A stretch of 64,000 nt of DNA. It comes from Peptococcaceae bacterium 1109 (GTDB lineage Bacteria > Bacillota > Limnochordia > Darwinibacteriales > Darwinibacteriaceae). The stretch lies in the NCBI GenBank assembly GCA_001028815.1, contig LDJB01000003.1:174850-238849 (forward strand), written 5' to 3'. Below, one piece after another: positions 1 through 8,884 of the stretch (within the stretch, counting starts at the first letter, position 1; each line of letters opens with the position of its first letter). The translations under genes and the position numbers were made by a program. A model generated the notes under the pieces. It made no database searches. It worked only from the letters and a program-made list of their open reading frames with translations, and had not been told where the DNA came from.

Positions 1-68
1 GTTGCCACTGGCTGGCGAGGGGCATAGATTCCGAACACGCCGCATTCTTCCCGCGGTTTCCCACTCAT
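1..68 (-). CDS. purF: PurF amidophosphoribosyltransferase, N-terminal fragment
   Basis: Only the first 22 codons lie in the window; the gene runs off the left edge. The reading frame begins [18 protein letters not shown], a short propeptide followed by the CGVFGIY start of the Ntn-type glutaminase domain, in which the cysteine becomes the N-terminal nucleophile after processing. PurF makes phosphoribosylamine from PRPP and glutamine, the first step of purine synthesis. Its ATG overlaps the TGA stop of purL in an ATGA arrangement, so translation is probably coupled. It is the fifth gene of the purE-purS-purQ-purL-purF operon. The PurF nucleophile is intact, in contrast to the neighbouring PurQ. 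Confidence 0.88.
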   Translation of the reverse strand, partial: MSGKPREECGVFGIYAPRQPVA

Positions 69-2254
69 AGGCAAGCTCTCACCTCCCAAGGGTCAAGCTG
101 GCTCGGGAGAGTACCCTTCCGGGCCGCCTGACATTGACAGATGCTCACTTTAAGGCTTACATCCGCTGCTAGAATCCTGAGCTCTAGGCCACCTGTGCGG
201 CCGATCATCTGCGCGGGTACCCCCGCTTCTCGGGCTCGCTCTAGGAAAGCTCGCCCCTGGCCAGGGGCCAGAGTGGCCACAAACCTGCCGAGCCTTTCGC
301 CAAAGAGCGCCAGAAGGGGGTATTCTGTCTTGAGGGTTATCACCGCACCTACCGCGCCGCTCATCTCCGCCAAAGCCACCGCGAGCCCCCCTTCAACCAC
401 ATCATGGGCGGATGTAATGCTCCCTCCCTGGATTTCTCGGTAGAGGAAATCCAAGCGGCTGCGGATGCTTTCCAGGTCCAGCTCTGGGAGGGCTCCCCCT
501 TCCTGCCCTTCAACTAGGGCAAGGTACTCGGAGCCTGCCAAGCTCCCCTCCACTTCTCCGATGAGGATAATATCTTCCCCAGGCCTGAACTGGTTTGACA
601 GCGCTTTGCTGGCATTTTCCACGATCCCCACCATGCCGATTATGGGCGTGGGGTAAATAGGCTTCTCCCCGCTCTCGTTGTAGAGGCTGACATTGCCGCC
701 CGTTACGGGGGTATCCAGTGCTCTGCATGCCGCGGCGATCCCCGCGCAAGCCTGCTCTAGTTCCCAGAAGACTTCCTGCTTCTCTGGGCTGCCGAAGTTA
801 AGGCAGTTGGTGACAGCCAGGGGCTTGCCTCCGCTGCACACAATGTTTTGTGCCGCTTCCACCACAGCCAGGGCACTCCCGACGTACGGATCTAGGTAAA
901 CGTAGCGGGAGTTGCAGTCGGTGGTCAAAGCTAGGGCCTTTGTTGTCCCGGGAATGGGCACCACAGCACTATCGCCCCCAGGAATACCCCTGTGGTCGTA
1001 CTGGTTGTAGATCCACTCCTTGCTGGCAATGTTTGGGGAAGCCAGGAGCCTGAGGAGTACCGCCTCTGGGGGCTCATGTAAAGCCAGATCAGACAAATCC
1101 ACTGCCTTAAGGGCTCCATAGCGCTCTGGCTCCACTCCCTGTAAACTCCTCACGGGGGAGAGGTCCGTGAGGGTCCTCACTGGGATCTCCGCCACCACTT
1201 CTCCCTGGTGGAGCAGGCGGAACTGCCCATCCGCGGTCACTTTTCCGATTTCGGTGGCTTCCACGCCCCAGCGGCGGAAGACCTCTTTGACTTCATCGTC
1301 CCGCCCAGGCTTCGGTACCATGAGCATGCGTTCTTGGGATTCAGAGAGCATCATCTCATAAGGGGTCATCCCCTCTTCCCGGCAAGGCACTAGGTCGAGG
1401 TTGAGCTCAATGCCCGTACCTCCCCGGCTTGCCATCTCCGCAGCTGAACTTGTGAGGCCCGCCGCTCCCATATCTTGGATGCCCAAGAGCAGCCCTTTCT
1501 CCATTACTTCCAGGCACGCTTCCATGAGCAGCTTTTCCATGAACGGATCCCCAGCCTGGACCGCGGTCACCTTCTCCTCCGACTCCTCCGTCAGCTCCAC
1601 GGAGGCAAAGGTAGCGCCATGGATGCCGTCCCGCCCTGTTTTGGAGCCCGCGATCATCACCGTGCCCCCTGGCACATCCGCGGCAGCCTTCACCAGCTCT
1701 TCATGGCGGAGGAGCCCCACAGCCATAGCGTTCACTAAGGGGTTCCCCTGGTAGGAGGGATGGAAGTATACCTCCCCGCCCACTGTGGGAACGCCCACTC
1801 CGCTGCCGTAACCGCTGATCCCTGCCACTACCCCCTGGACCAGGAAGCGGGTAGCCCCATCCTCTAGGGGGCCAAAGCGCAGGGAGTCCAAGACGGCAAT
1901 AGGCCGAGCTCCCATTGTAAAGATATCCCGGAGGATGCCTCCCACTCCCGTGGCAGCGCCTTGGTAAGGTTCCACCGCGGAAGGATGGTTGTGGGACTCA
2001 ATCTTAAAGGCTGCTGCGAGCCCATCCCCGATGTCCACCACCCCCGCATTCTCACCAGGGCCCTGCAGGACCTGGGGGCCAGTGGTGGGAAAACCCTTGA
2101 GGAGTGGTTTAGAGGTCTTGTAGGAACAATGCTCTGACCACATCACCGAGAAAATCCCCACTTCCAAGAAGTTGGGCTCCCGCTTGAGATATTCTGTGAT
2201 CAGGTTGAACTCCTCATCGGTTAAGCCCATATCCCGCCAAACTCTAGGCTCCAT
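65..2254 (-). CDS. purL: Phosphoribosylformylglycinamidine (FGAM) synthase subunit PurL
   Basis: This 729-residue protein is the small-type PurL that works with PurS and PurQ; it turns FGAR into FGAM using ATP and ammonia. Visible signatures are WSEHCSYK near residues 39-46, carrying the conserved histidine, and [21 protein letters not shown] around residues 86-106, the ATP/substrate loop, followed by the second AIRS-like half ([10 protein letters not shown] region). Length is usual for the family. The ATG at 2254 lies 11 bases inside the end of purQ, and its stop overlaps purF, so the three genes are tightly coupled. Nothing in PurL looks degenerate, which matters because the partner glutaminase PurQ lacks its catalytic residues and ammonia would have to come from another source. 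Confidence 0.96.
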   Translation of the reverse strand: MEPRVWRDMGLTDEEFNLITEYLKREPNFLEVGIFSVMWSEHCSYKTSKPLLKGFPTTGPQVLQGPGENAGVVDIGDGLAAAFKIESHNHPSAVEPYQGAATGVGGILRDIFTMGARPIAVLDSLRFGPLEDGATRFLVQGVVAGISGYGSGVGVPTVGGEVYFHPSYQGNPLVNAMAVGLLRHEELVKAAADVPGGTVMIAGSKTGRDGIHGATFASVELTEESEEKVTAVQAGDPFMEKLLMEACLEVMEKGLLLGIQDMGAAGLTSSAAEMASRGGTGIELNLDLVPCREEGMTPYEMMLSESQERMLMVPKPGRDDEVKEVFRRWGVEATEIGKVTADGQFRLLHQGEVVAEIPVRTLTDLSPVRSLQGVEPERYGALKAVDLSDLALHEPPEAVLLRLLASPNIASKEWIYNQYDHRGIPGGDSAVVPIPGTTKALALTTDCNSRYVYLDPYVGSALAVVEAAQNIVCSGGKPLAVTNCLNFGSPEKQEVFWELEQACAGIAAACRALDTPVTGGNVSLYNESGEKPIYPTPIIGMVGIVENASKALSNQFRPGEDIILIGEVEGSLAGSEYLALVEGQEGGALPELDLESIRSRLDFLYREIQGGSITSAHDVVEGGLAVALAEMSGAVGAVITLKTEYPLLALFGERLGRFVATLAPGQGRAFLERAREAGVPAQMIGRTGGLELRILAADVSLKVSICQCQAARKGTLPSQLDPWEVRACL

Positions 2255-2903
2255 GGCTCATTCTCCTCTCTACGCTGTACACGATGGACCTCAGCAGGCG
2301 TTCGCCATCGGGGCTGTGCCCTGGCTGGGGGAGAATGCCAAGCACATTCCCTGCCTCATTCATAATGCCCGCGGCCCCGCCTACAGAGTCGTTGGGACAG
2401 TTCACATACCGAAAAACGACCTGCCCCCTGCCCTCCAGTTCCTGAAGTTCCTCATGGGGCAGCTGAAAGCAGCCGTGAGCCGTACTGATCCTCAACTTCA
2501 GGATTTCCCCCGGAGCCCATAGGCTGGTAAACAAGGTATCCGCTCTCTCTACCTGAACCAGTTCCACCTGGCACTGGTATCGCAGGGAAGGGTTAGCCAC
2601 CAGCACCCCAGGGAGAAGCCCCCACTCCGTTAGGACATGAAAGCCGCTTCCCGTGCCCAGCACAAGGCCCCCTCGCTGGGCAAAGGCTAGCGCCGCTTCC
2701 CGTACGGGAGAAAGGCGGGCGAGGGCACCAGGGCGGATGTAGTTGCCAAAGGGGGCGCCGCCAGGAATAACTAAGAGGTCAATCTCGCCCAGGTTAGTCT
2801 CTGTATGCCAGAGGATGTCCACCGCGCAACCTAGCTGGGCAAAGCATTCTTGAAGCCCTTGTTCGCCGCTTGTTCCGGGAAATCGCACAATGCCGGCCCG
2901 CAT
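2244..2903 (-). CDS. purQ: PurQ-like FGAM synthase subunit with all three glutaminase residues lost
   Basis: Position in the operon, length (219 aa) and fold signatures (FPGTSGEQG at residues 8-16, [17 protein letters not shown] at 33-49, [18 protein letters not shown] near 163-180) identify this as PurQ, the class I glutaminase that feeds ammonia to PurL. The catalytic motif, normally GVCNGFQ, reads GTGSGFH (residues 83-89), so the nucleophilic cysteine is glycine 85. The C-terminal motif, normally PHPER, reads PQPGH (192-196), so the catalytic histidine is glutamine 193 and the glutamate is glycine 195. I read both sites on the nucleotide sequence; the frame is intact throughout. The protein is therefore expected to be unable to hydrolyse glutamine but may keep a structural role in the PurSQL complex. 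It starts one base after purS ends and overlaps purL by 11 bases. Confidence 0.9.
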   Translation of the reverse strand: MRAGIVRFPGTSGEQGLQECFAQLGCAVDILWHTETNLGEIDLLVIPGGAPFGNYIRPGALARLSPVREAALAFAQRGGLVLGTGSGFHVLTEWGLLPGVLVANPSLRYQCQVELVQVERADTLFTSLWAPGEILKLRISTAHGCFQLPHEELQELEGRGQVVFRYVNCPNDSVGGAAGIMNEAGNVLGILPQPGHSPDGERLLRSIVYSVERRMSHGA

Positions 2904-2904
2904 C

Positions 2905-3147
2905 TTACTCCTCCACTTCCAGGCGGTAATCTTCCATGGCCTGGTTCACCAGAAGCTCTGTACAGAACTTGTCCACCAGGGCCTTCGCCTTTTCCCGATC
3001 CTCTTCAGGGACGGTAACTTCAATGAACTTGCCTACCCGCACTCGCTCCACCGCATATCCCCGGCTCTTGAGGGCCGCTTCCCCTGCCCGGCCGTGGGGA
3101 TCCAGAATACTGCCTTTAGGCGTGATAATCACGTTTACTTTGGTCAT
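2905..3147 (-). CDS. purS: FGAM synthase subunit PurS
   Basis: An 80-residue protein with the PurS pattern: N-terminal beta strand VNVIITPKGSILDPHGRAGEAAL, then SRGYAVERVRVGKFIEVTV and a helical C-terminus. PurS is the small dimeric subunit that bridges PurL and PurQ in the FGAM synthase complex. The ATG at 3147 lies 32 bases inside the 3' end of purE, an unusually long overlap, and its stop is one base before the purQ start. Retention of PurS suggests that the PurSQL complex still assembles even though PurQ is catalytically degenerate. Confidence 0.93.
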   Translation of the reverse strand: MTKVNVIITPKGSILDPHGRAGEAALKSRGYAVERVRVGKFIEVTVPEEDREKAKALVDKFCTELLVNQAMEDYRLEVEE

Positions 3148-3643
3148 TGCCTAAACCTCCTCTGTTCTGCAGAGCCTCGTCTTGGGCTGTTACCTTATCC
3201 GCCTGTGCCTGGCGGAACCTTACCAGCTTGTCCTTTACTTCCCCGTTCTTCAAGGCCAAGATTTCCACTGCTAGCAGTGCCCCGTTGTAAGCACCATCAA
3301 TGGCCATGCAAGCCACCGGAACCCCTGGGGGCATCTGCACGATGGAGTACAGGGAGTCAACACCGTTTAGGGGCCCGCTTGCGATAGGCACACCGATTAC
3401 TGGGATGGCCACTGCACCGGCCACAACCCCAGGAAGGTGAGCCGCGAGCCCAGCCCCAGCGATTATCACCTCTCCCCCCTCCGCGGCGAACTTCCGGGCC
3501 CATGCCACCGTCTCATCGAGAGTACGGTGGGCAGAGAGGATTTTCACGGCATAGGGAATGCCAAACTCCTCCAAGGCCTGGAGCGCCTTGTCCATCACGG
3601 GCAGATCTGATTGACTGCCCATTACCACGCCAACCACAGCCAT
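3116..3643 (-). CDS. purE: N5-carboxyaminoimidazole ribonucleotide mutase PurE
   Basis: This 175-residue protein is class I PurE, which converts N5-CAIR to CAIR in purine synthesis. The signature MGSQSDLPVM at residues 8-17, SAHRT near 37-41 with the catalytic histidine, and IIAGAGLAAHLPGVVAG are all present. The start at 3643 is preceded by GGAGG at a suitable distance. The last dozen or so codons form a charged tail that is coded in the overlap with purS. It is the first gene of the operon and lies directly behind a guanine riboswitch and terminator. No purK is seen in the window. Confidence 0.95.
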   Translation of the reverse strand: MAVVGVVMGSQSDLPVMDKALQALEEFGIPYAVKILSAHRTLDETVAWARKFAAEGGEVIIAGAGLAAHLPGVVAGAVAIPVIGVPIASGPLNGVDSLYSIVQMPPGVPVACMAIDGAYNGALLAVEILALKNGEVKDKLVRFRQAQADKVTAQDEALQNRGGLGNDQSKRDYHA

Positions 3644-3660
3644 GTCCAGTCCTCCTTGTG

Positions 3661-3730
3661 GAAAATGAAAAAGCCCAGGCCGGTAGATTCCACGCTTAAG
3701 AAAGTGAGTGAAACCTACCCGCCTGGGCTT
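3661..3730 (-). terminator. Riboswitch-controlled intrinsic terminator before purE
   Basis: On the minus strand AAGCCCAGGC pairs with GCCTGGGCTT across a long loop that contains a second inner pair (GGTAG/CTACC). The 3' arm runs into TTTCATTTTC. It lies between the guanine aptamer and the purE ribosome binding site, the place expected for the expression platform of a transcriptional OFF switch. Confidence 0.85.
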
Positions 3731-3815
3731 TTATCCCTTCGGTGTAGTCAGCAGTGCCTCGCGGCACCACAAACCTGTACCACTTGGTCGCAAATCTGCG
3801 CCCTAGGTACACTTT

Positions 3816-3886
3816 CGCTCATAGTCAGGCCATTTACGGTGGCCTGGTAGAAACTTGCAGACCGTATTACTGCGATTATATGAACG
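3816..3886 (-). ncRNA. Guanine-class purine riboswitch aptamer upstream of the pur operon
   Basis: The minus strand reads CGTTCATATAATCGC, then GTTTCTACC and CCGTAAATGG, then CTGACTATGAGCG, matching the conserved core of purine aptamers. The P1 arms CGTTCATA and TATGAGCG pair with one G-U. The pyrimidine that contacts the ligand is a C (GACTATG rather than GATTATG), which by established knowledge makes it guanine/hypoxanthine specific rather than adenine specific. It lies about 170 bases upstream of purE with a terminator between, so high guanine should stop transcription of purE-S-Q-L-F. Confidence 0.95.
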
Positions 3887-3911
3887 CTACTTTATGAAAT
3901 TGTCTAGTTTA

Positions 3912-3940
3912 ATTCTACCCTATGCCCTGGGAAAGGTCAA
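3912..3940 (-). promoter_or_regulatory. SigA-type promoter of the pur operon
   Basis: On the minus strand TTGACC and TAGAAT are separated by exactly 17 bases. The -10 box lies just upstream of the riboswitch P1 stem. The -35 box overlaps the stop codon of the upstream hypothetical gene. Confidence 0.85.
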
Positions 3941-4650
3941 TCCTGGGATGAACCTTGCCCGGCCGTCGGATCGTAGCTGTATGAATGCAGGAAAGAGGAA
4001 ACAGTGAAGGGCGTTTCACCCTCGAGGGAAGTGAAATCCCTCTTAATGAGGCCCACGTTCACTGCATAGTACTCTGTGATCTCAGTACCCGCAGATTCCC
4101 CGGCTGGCTTGGTTTTGACTACTACAACATCATAGAAGGTTCCCGCGGGCACGCTCACTTCTGGAATGCGGGCAGTAATCTCCCGCTTGCCAACCTGATC
4201 CTGCCAGGAGTTTCCCACTGTCAGAGGGCCCTGGAGGGGGACACGCTGGAGGGGGGCCTCACCATCAACTGCCTCGAAGAGATCGACAGCATCAGGGGAG
4301 TACTCTTCCATACTGATCAGCATGGCTGCCCGCTCTGGGGAAAGGCTGTATACAGCACCCACGGTGGTCGCGGTAGTCTCATCTTCCACCAATGCCAAAG
4401 AGCCCTGGGCAGCTGTAACCTTCCGAGAGAAGCCCGCGTACTCTGCCCCTTCACCCACGTAATGCCAGATCATTCCGGGCTGGGTAGGGAAGTAGGGGCG
4501 GACATCGCTAGTAGCGGTTGCTCCGGTGGGCCCGCTCAACCTTGGGCCGCCGTTTTCCAGGGTAGCCGCCCAGATGATGATCACTGCTAATGTGAGAAAA
4601 AATGCTGCAATCACTCGCCACGGGCTTCTTGAACGTCTCCTGACATACAT
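3937..4650 (-). CDS. Membrane-anchored extracytoplasmic protein of unknown function
   Basis: I do not recognise the family. The 237-residue product starts with a basic stretch (RRRSRSPWR) and one hydrophobic segment at about residues 12-30 that should act as an uncleaved anchor, leaving about 200 residues outside the cell. The external part begins with a low-complexity linker followed by YFPTQPGMIWHYVGEG and beta-rich sequence ending in a serine-rich tail. The ATG has AGGTG seven bases upstream. It follows the MATE transporter gene by 12 bases, so the two are probably cotranscribed, and its stop codon overlaps the -35 box of the pur promoter. Similar tandem patterns occur in secreted repeat proteins of Firmicutes, but I assign no function. 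Confidence 0.7.
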   Translation of the reverse strand: MYVRRRSRSPWRVIAAFFLTLAVIIIWAATLENGGPRLSGPTGATATSDVRPYFPTQPGMIWHYVGEGAEYAGFSRKVTAAQGSLALVEDETTATTVGAVYSLSPERAAMLISMEEYSPDAVDLFEAVDGEAPLQRVPLQGPLTVGNSWQDQVGKREITARIPEVSVPAGTFYDVVVVKTKPAGESAGTEITEYYAVNVGLIKRDFTSLEGETPFTVSSFLHSYSYDPTAGQGSSQD

Positions 4651-4662
4651 AGCTTCACCTAC

Positions 4663-6115
4663 TTAGACACGTATAGTTTTCCACTTCCCAGACTTGTAGC
4701 GCAGGACAACGAGGAGGGAGCGGAGGAGCTGATCCGCAACCAAGGCCACCCACGCCCCAAGCAAGCCCCAGCCAAGGTAGTTCACGTTGACCATCGCCAG
4801 CCCCGGCCGGACCAACATCACAGTGATGAAGGTAATAAGGGCTGTTGCCCTGGTATCACCTGCACCGCGCAGGGCTCCTGCGAGGATAAACTGGGACGAC
4901 TGGAAGGGCTGAGTGAGGGCCACTAGCTTTAGCACCATCGCACCCTGGACCATAATCTGTAGTTCATCGGTGTACAACCCCCACCACCTGCCGGCCGAAG
5001 AAGAAGAACACTGCGGCGATGATCAGAGCCACGATAAGCCCCAGCCGCCGAGTATGGTTGGCGTAGGCTTGGGCCATATCAGGACGCTTTTTCCCCAGGC
5101 TTTGCCCCACCAGCGATGTTGCAGAAACGGCAAAGGCTTGGCCGCTCATAAAGGACAGGGCCTGGATGTTCATGGCCACATTGTGGGTGGCAAAGGCTAC
5201 CGTCCCCAAAGAAGCCACCGTCCTGATAAACACCATTACACCTGTCCGCATGAGAAGCTGCTCTGCCATGGCAGGGAGGCCGATGTTGAGAATGCTCTTG
5301 ATGTCCTCCTTCACCGGGGCGAACCCATCCCGCAGCCGGATCCGGAGATAGCTGTTCCCCTTCAGCACCACGTACCCTGCCATAAGGAAGGCCGCTCCCT
5401 GGCCGATAATCGTGGCCAACGAGGCTCCTGCCACTTCCATTCGGGGAAAGCCAAAGTGGCCGTGGATGAGTAGGTAGTTGCCGATGACGTTCACTACGTT
5501 GGCGATGAGGTTGTAGATCATCGCAGTGCGAGAGTTCCCCACTCCCCGCAATGTGGCGGTGATAGTACTAGTCAGGGCGAATGGTACAAAGCCGATCATC
5601 TGAATCCTGAGGTATACAGTGGCATCAGGCACAGCCGCCGGATCGCCGCTGCTCATAAAGCGCACCATGTCCTCGGCAAAGACGTAACCTAAGATTGACG
5701 CGATCGCTGAGGTAACAAACGTCAGGACCAGAGCTTGCCTTAAAATATGATTAGCCCTATCTCGCCGCCCCGCACCCTTGTAGCGGGCAACGAGAGCTGT
5801 AGCACCAACGTTCATCGCGATAAACATGGTCATCAGGAGAAACTTAGGTTGAGTTGTGAGGCCTACCGCGGCAAGGGCCACAGGACCCAGGCCGCCCACC
5901 ATCATGAGGTCGACCATAGAGGTAAGCTGAGTGAGGGTCAGCTCCACTAAGGAAGGCCAAGCGATACGAAACACATCCCTGTAAAGATGCTTGGATGTTA
6001 CGCCTTCGGGCAGCTTCCGATCTACCCGAGCTGCGCCAGTTGCTTGCAGGGAGGCGGTTGTCCCCTCTTCCACCAAGTCCAGAGCCAACGGGATTTTCTC
6101 TGCACTTTCCACCAT
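4663..6115 (-). pseudogene. MATE family efflux transporter, frameshifted near the C-terminus
   Basis: The first frame (from about 6115) encodes some 380 residues of a MATE multidrug/Na+ antiporter: DVFRIAWPSLVELTLTQLTS, MVDLMMVGGLGPVALAAVG and repeated membrane helices. It then runs into a stop at 4964. The remaining C-terminal helices (YTDELQIMVQGA to the end at 4663) continue in a different frame. Joining VVGLYTDELQ needs one base fewer in the run of five C at 4978-4982 (five G on the coding strand), so the break is a single-base insertion in a homopolymer. It may be a true pseudogene, a phase-variable tract or a sequencing error. The N-terminal 45 residues before the first helix are longer than usual; an ATG at 6115 and a TTG at 6127 are both possible starts. 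Confidence 0.85.
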
Positions 6116-6184
6116 TTTCTGTATCAAGTCCTTTGCTTTGCCGCTCCCGCAGCTTGATTGAGTATCATTGATGAATATTATAAT

Positions 6185-6213
6185 AGTATATCATGTCCAT
6201 TGCGGAAAGTCTA
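6185..6213 (-). promoter_or_regulatory. Candidate promoter of the MATE gene
   Basis: The minus strand carries TAGACT, 17 bases, TATACT, followed by further A/T-rich sequence. The match to consensus is moderate and other -10 candidates (TATAAT slightly downstream) overlap it. Confidence 0.4.
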
Positions 6214-6261
6214 GGAAAGGGTCCCCGTCAGGTTTCCTTTCCCTCAGCTAAATGACCCAAG

Positions 6262-6300
6262 AAAAAACGAACCCGCATCTCTAAGCACATAGAGATGCGG
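6262..6300 (-). terminator. Intrinsic terminator that contains the stop codon of the UroD-like gene
   Basis: A perfect 10-base-pair stem (CCGCATCTCT with AGAGATGCGG, loop of 8) is followed on the minus strand by GGTTCGTTTTTTC. The TAG stop of the upstream UroD-fold gene at 6281-6283 lies at the junction of stem and loop. Confidence 0.92.
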
Positions 6301-7294
6301 AAATCATTGCGAAGTAATTCTCATGGGGTACGTACTCGGGGATGCTGTTACCAGACCCCAAGGCGTATCCGCCCCGGCCCTTAGCCCGTTCAAGCATGGC
6401 CCTGGACCGCTCCTGAATTAACTGAGGAGTCTCACGGCAGAGGAAGTTAAGGTCAATGCCCCCCAGGATGGCAATGCGGCTTCCCCAACGCTCGTAAGCT
6501 TCTTCCACGGGGATAATACTGTCCTCAAAGGAGTGCTTGCCGTCATATCCCAATCCATCGATCAGGTCATCCATCACCGCTTCCAAATTGCCGCAGGAGT
6601 GGAGGATAGCCGGCTTGCCCGCAGCGTGGATCGCGGATACGATCTGCTCGTGCCACGGAAAGACTAACCTGCGCATATCTCCGGGGGCGAGCATGGTTTG
6701 GGTCTTGAACCCCCAGTCGTCATTAGAGATCAGGGCTCCCACCGTAGGGTACGCAGCAGTTATCTCATAGTACCGCACAAGCCGCGATCCAACCGCAGCA
6801 AAAATGTCTTTCACCAGTTCTCCATCATCTACCAGCATGTAGCACAAGTTCTCATAACCCACAAGGTCAATAACGTTCTCCAGTACCCCACCAGGCCCCA
6901 TTACAACCAGCTTCATCCCTTCTGGGACATCTGGAGCGATCTTCTCAAGCCTGGAATAGTCAAACTCAGCAGGATCAGGCCACGGATACTCCTCAAAGGA
7001 GCGATGGTCCCGGATAAGGCTCCCATCATTGAGGGACCGGGTCTTCTTCATTGCCTGATCTCCAGTGGGGAAGCGGAAAGCAGAGCCCCTTACTGTGGCA
7101 TAGTCATAGCCTGCTGCCTGAAAGGCCTGGATAAGAAGGCGCATCTCCCCCAGTTCATCTTGGGGGCTGGCGTACTCTGGCCCGGCAAGTTTTTCGTAAA
7201 GGGCCGTGTGCATAAACATCTCAAAGAGCGTTGGCCGCGGGGGATCCTCCCTGTTTAAGACTGCAAGGAGGTTATCAAAGCAAGGATTCCGCAT
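6281..7294 (-). CDS. UroD/MtaA-superfamily protein (methyltransferase-like), copy 1
   Basis: This 337-residue protein belongs to the uroporphyrinogen decarboxylase fold superfamily, which also holds cobamide-dependent methyltransferases. It shows LHSCGNLEAVMDDLI with H232 and C234, the first part of the zinc motif of MtaA/MtbA enzymes, and ILGGIDLNFL. The third zinc ligand, a C-terminal cysteine, is not evident: the matching segment reads GSGNSIPEYVPHENY. The same ending occurs in the copy at 58149-59204, so the two form one subfamily. It is the last gene of an operon with a GntR regulator and a SIS-domain protein (gap of 12 bases). A methyltransferase or decarboxylase role is possible; the substrate is unknown, and heme synthesis is unlikely because of the sugar-gene context. 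Confidence 0.82.
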   Translation of the reverse strand: MRNPCFDNLLAVLNREDPPRPTLFEMFMHTALYEKLAGPEYASPQDELGEMRLLIQAFQAAGYDYATVRGSAFRFPTGDQAMKKTRSLNDGSLIRDHRSFEEYPWPDPAEFDYSRLEKIAPDVPEGMKLVVMGPGGVLENVIDLVGYENLCYMLVDDGELVKDIFAAVGSRLVRYYEITAAYPTVGALISNDDWGFKTQTMLAPGDMRRLVFPWHEQIVSAIHAAGKPAILHSCGNLEAVMDDLIDGLGYDGKHSFEDSIIPVEEAYERWGSRIAILGGIDLNFLCRETPQLIQERSRAMLERAKGRGGYALGSGNSIPEYVPHENYFAMISASLCA

Positions 7295-7306
7295 TTCTGG
7301 GCCCCC

Positions 7307-8041
7307 CTAGAGCCGTTCAAAGAAGGCCCGGTAGCGCTCCATGAGGCGCTCATTATTCTCTGGGCCATTGGGCATATTCGAACTGATCAGAATGGGAGGT
7401 TCCTCACCGCTGTCCCGGAGGATTTCCGCCGCGGTCATGAGCATGAGGTGCATGAGGAATGACCCTGCAATGGTAGAACCAGGTCCCATAGGCCTGCCCT
7501 CCATGATTTCCACTAGCGCATCCCCAGGTGGAAGGTGATTATCCACTACCACATCCACAAGGTCCGCGAGGGTCTCAGAGAGGCCTTTTCGTTTCGCCGT
7601 GTCCCGGCTGTAAGCAGTGGAGGTGATCCCAATGGTCTTGAGGCCCTGGTTCCGAGCGAGCTTTGCCATCTCCACGGGCACAGCGTTGACACCAGAGTTA
7701 GAAACAATCACCAAGGTGTCATTGGGGTTAAAACGGTACTTTCTAAAGATAATCTCAGCCAGGCCACTCATGCGCTCCAAGGCGCCGCTGGCCATGGGGC
7801 CTTCATGGAGCATGAGCTGCGGTTCAGAAATGGGCAGCACTGGCACAAGCCCCCCCGCCCGGAAGAAGGCATCTTCACCGATGATGTGGGAATGGCCGGT
7901 CCCGAAAATCCGGATCAAGCCACCGTTCTTGATGCTGTCCGCCATGAGCTGGGCAGCCTTGGCGATAGGCTCCCGTTCCCCTTCTAGGATTCTGTTAAGT
8001 AGAGCTGTGATCTCCTGAAAGTACCGATCGTACGCCATCAT
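7307..8041 (-). CDS. SIS-domain sugar-phosphate binding/isomerase protein
   Basis: This protein of about 244 residues has one SIS (sugar isomerase) domain: IRIFGTGHSHIIGEDAFFRAGG near the N-terminus and VIVSNSGVNAVPVEMAKLA in the middle, with a GxG and SNSG phosphosugar-binding pattern. It resembles the UPF0309 group found beside amino-sugar genes in Bacillota. I chose the ATG at 8041 because AGGAG lies upstream; a GTG at 8053 and an ATG at 8038 are alternatives. It is cotranscribed with the GntR regulator before it (a gap of 14 bases) and the UroD-like gene after it. It probably isomerises or senses a phosphorylated sugar; which one cannot be told. Confidence 0.82.
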   Translation of the reverse strand: MMAYDRYFQEITALLNRILEGEREPIAKAAQLMADSIKNGGLIRIFGTGHSHIIGEDAFFRAGGLVPVLPISEPQLMLHEGPMASGALERMSGLAEIIFRKYRFNPNDTLVIVSNSGVNAVPVEMAKLARNQGLKTIGITSTAYSRDTAKRKGLSETLADLVDVVVDNHLPPGDALVEIMEGRPMGPGSTIAGSFLMHLMLMTAAEILRDSGEEPPILISSNMPNGPENNERLMERYRAFFERL

Positions 8042-8055
8042 GTTGCCTGTCACTC

Positions 8056-8832
8056 CTATCTTTGTTGTTGTTCCTCAGGCAGGGAAAACCCTCGGCGGAA
8101 ACTTATGCTCCCCGTGGGTTCCTCCACCGTCTCAATTGTGAGGACATAGTCCTTCGCCCTGATAACACTGGAAGAATACTCCATAACCTCATCTTGGACA
8201 AAGCCCAGCCGTTCAGTGCACAACACTGGGGATCCCTCCACGATCTGAAGAACCTGGGCCACAGCGGGACTGGCGATTCCTGCAGCGAAGCTGTCCTGCA
8301 CTCTGGTGGGCCGCAGCCCCCGTCTTTCCAGGGCGAGGTAGAGAGACTCCGCGGCATCCCCGGGCGAAAGTGGCCCAACCCTATCCACAGGAAGGTAAGA
8401 CGTGACCATCACCAAGGGCTCCTGGCCGATGTACCGCAGACGCTCAATGCGGTACACCCTGGCTTCCGGTGAGAGGCGAAGCCTCGCCCCTGCCTTTGCT
8501 CCTGCCTGAACAATCTTGAATTCCAGCACCTGGGCGGACGTCTCATATCCGTGCAGGGAAACCTGCTCCGTGTAGCTTTGGATCTTGGTGCCAGGCTGTT
8601 GAATGCGGGGTTGAGTTACGAAAGTGCCTTTCCCCCGCTGCCGCTCGATTCGCCCTGCTTTTTCCAACTCATCCAGGGCTTGCTTGATGGTACCCCGGCT
8701 TACGCCGTAGAGTTTTGCCAGCTCTGGCTCTGAGGGAAGGCGCGTCCCAGCCGCTTCATCGCCATACTTCACCCGCAGATCCTCCGCAATTTGGTAGTAC
8801 AGTGGAATGGGCGCTTTGCGGTCCACTACCAT
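8056..8832 (-). CDS. GntR family regulator, HutC/UTRA subfamily
   Basis: The N-terminal 70 residues form a GntR winged helix (PIPLYYQIAEDL, LPSEPELAKLYGVSRGTIKQALDELEKAGRIERQRGKGTFV). The rest is a UTRA ligand-binding domain (YRIERLRYIGQEPLVMVTSYLP, VLCTERLGFVQDEVMEYSSSVIRA). The ATG at 8832 has GGGAGG nine bases upstream, so it is preferred over one at 8868. HutC-type regulators usually bind phosphorylated sugars or amino acids and repress their own operon. It heads the GntR-SIS-UroD operon, and a dyad of GntR type lies about 55 bases upstream. Confidence 0.92.
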   Translation of the reverse strand: MVVDRKAPIPLYYQIAEDLRVKYGDEAAGTRLPSEPELAKLYGVSRGTIKQALDELEKAGRIERQRGKGTFVTQPRIQQPGTKIQSYTEQVSLHGYETSAQVLEFKIVQAGAKAGARLRLSPEARVYRIERLRYIGQEPLVMVTSYLPVDRVGPLSPGDAAESLYLALERRGLRPTRVQDSFAAGIASPAVAQVLQIVEGSPVLCTERLGFVQDEVMEYSSSVIRAKDYVLTIETVEEPTGSISFRRGFSLPEEQQQR

Positions 8833-8884
8833 TTTTCTACCTCCCCGCTCCCAGAGGCCTGAGGCCACAGTGGGTGTTGTCCAC

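Noticed and set aside
6281-7294. Annotation of the UroD-fold genes as heme-pathway uroporphyrinogen decarboxylase
   Set aside because: No other tetrapyrrole gene is near, the proteins carry methyltransferase-type HxC motifs, and all four lie among sugar or corrinoid genes.
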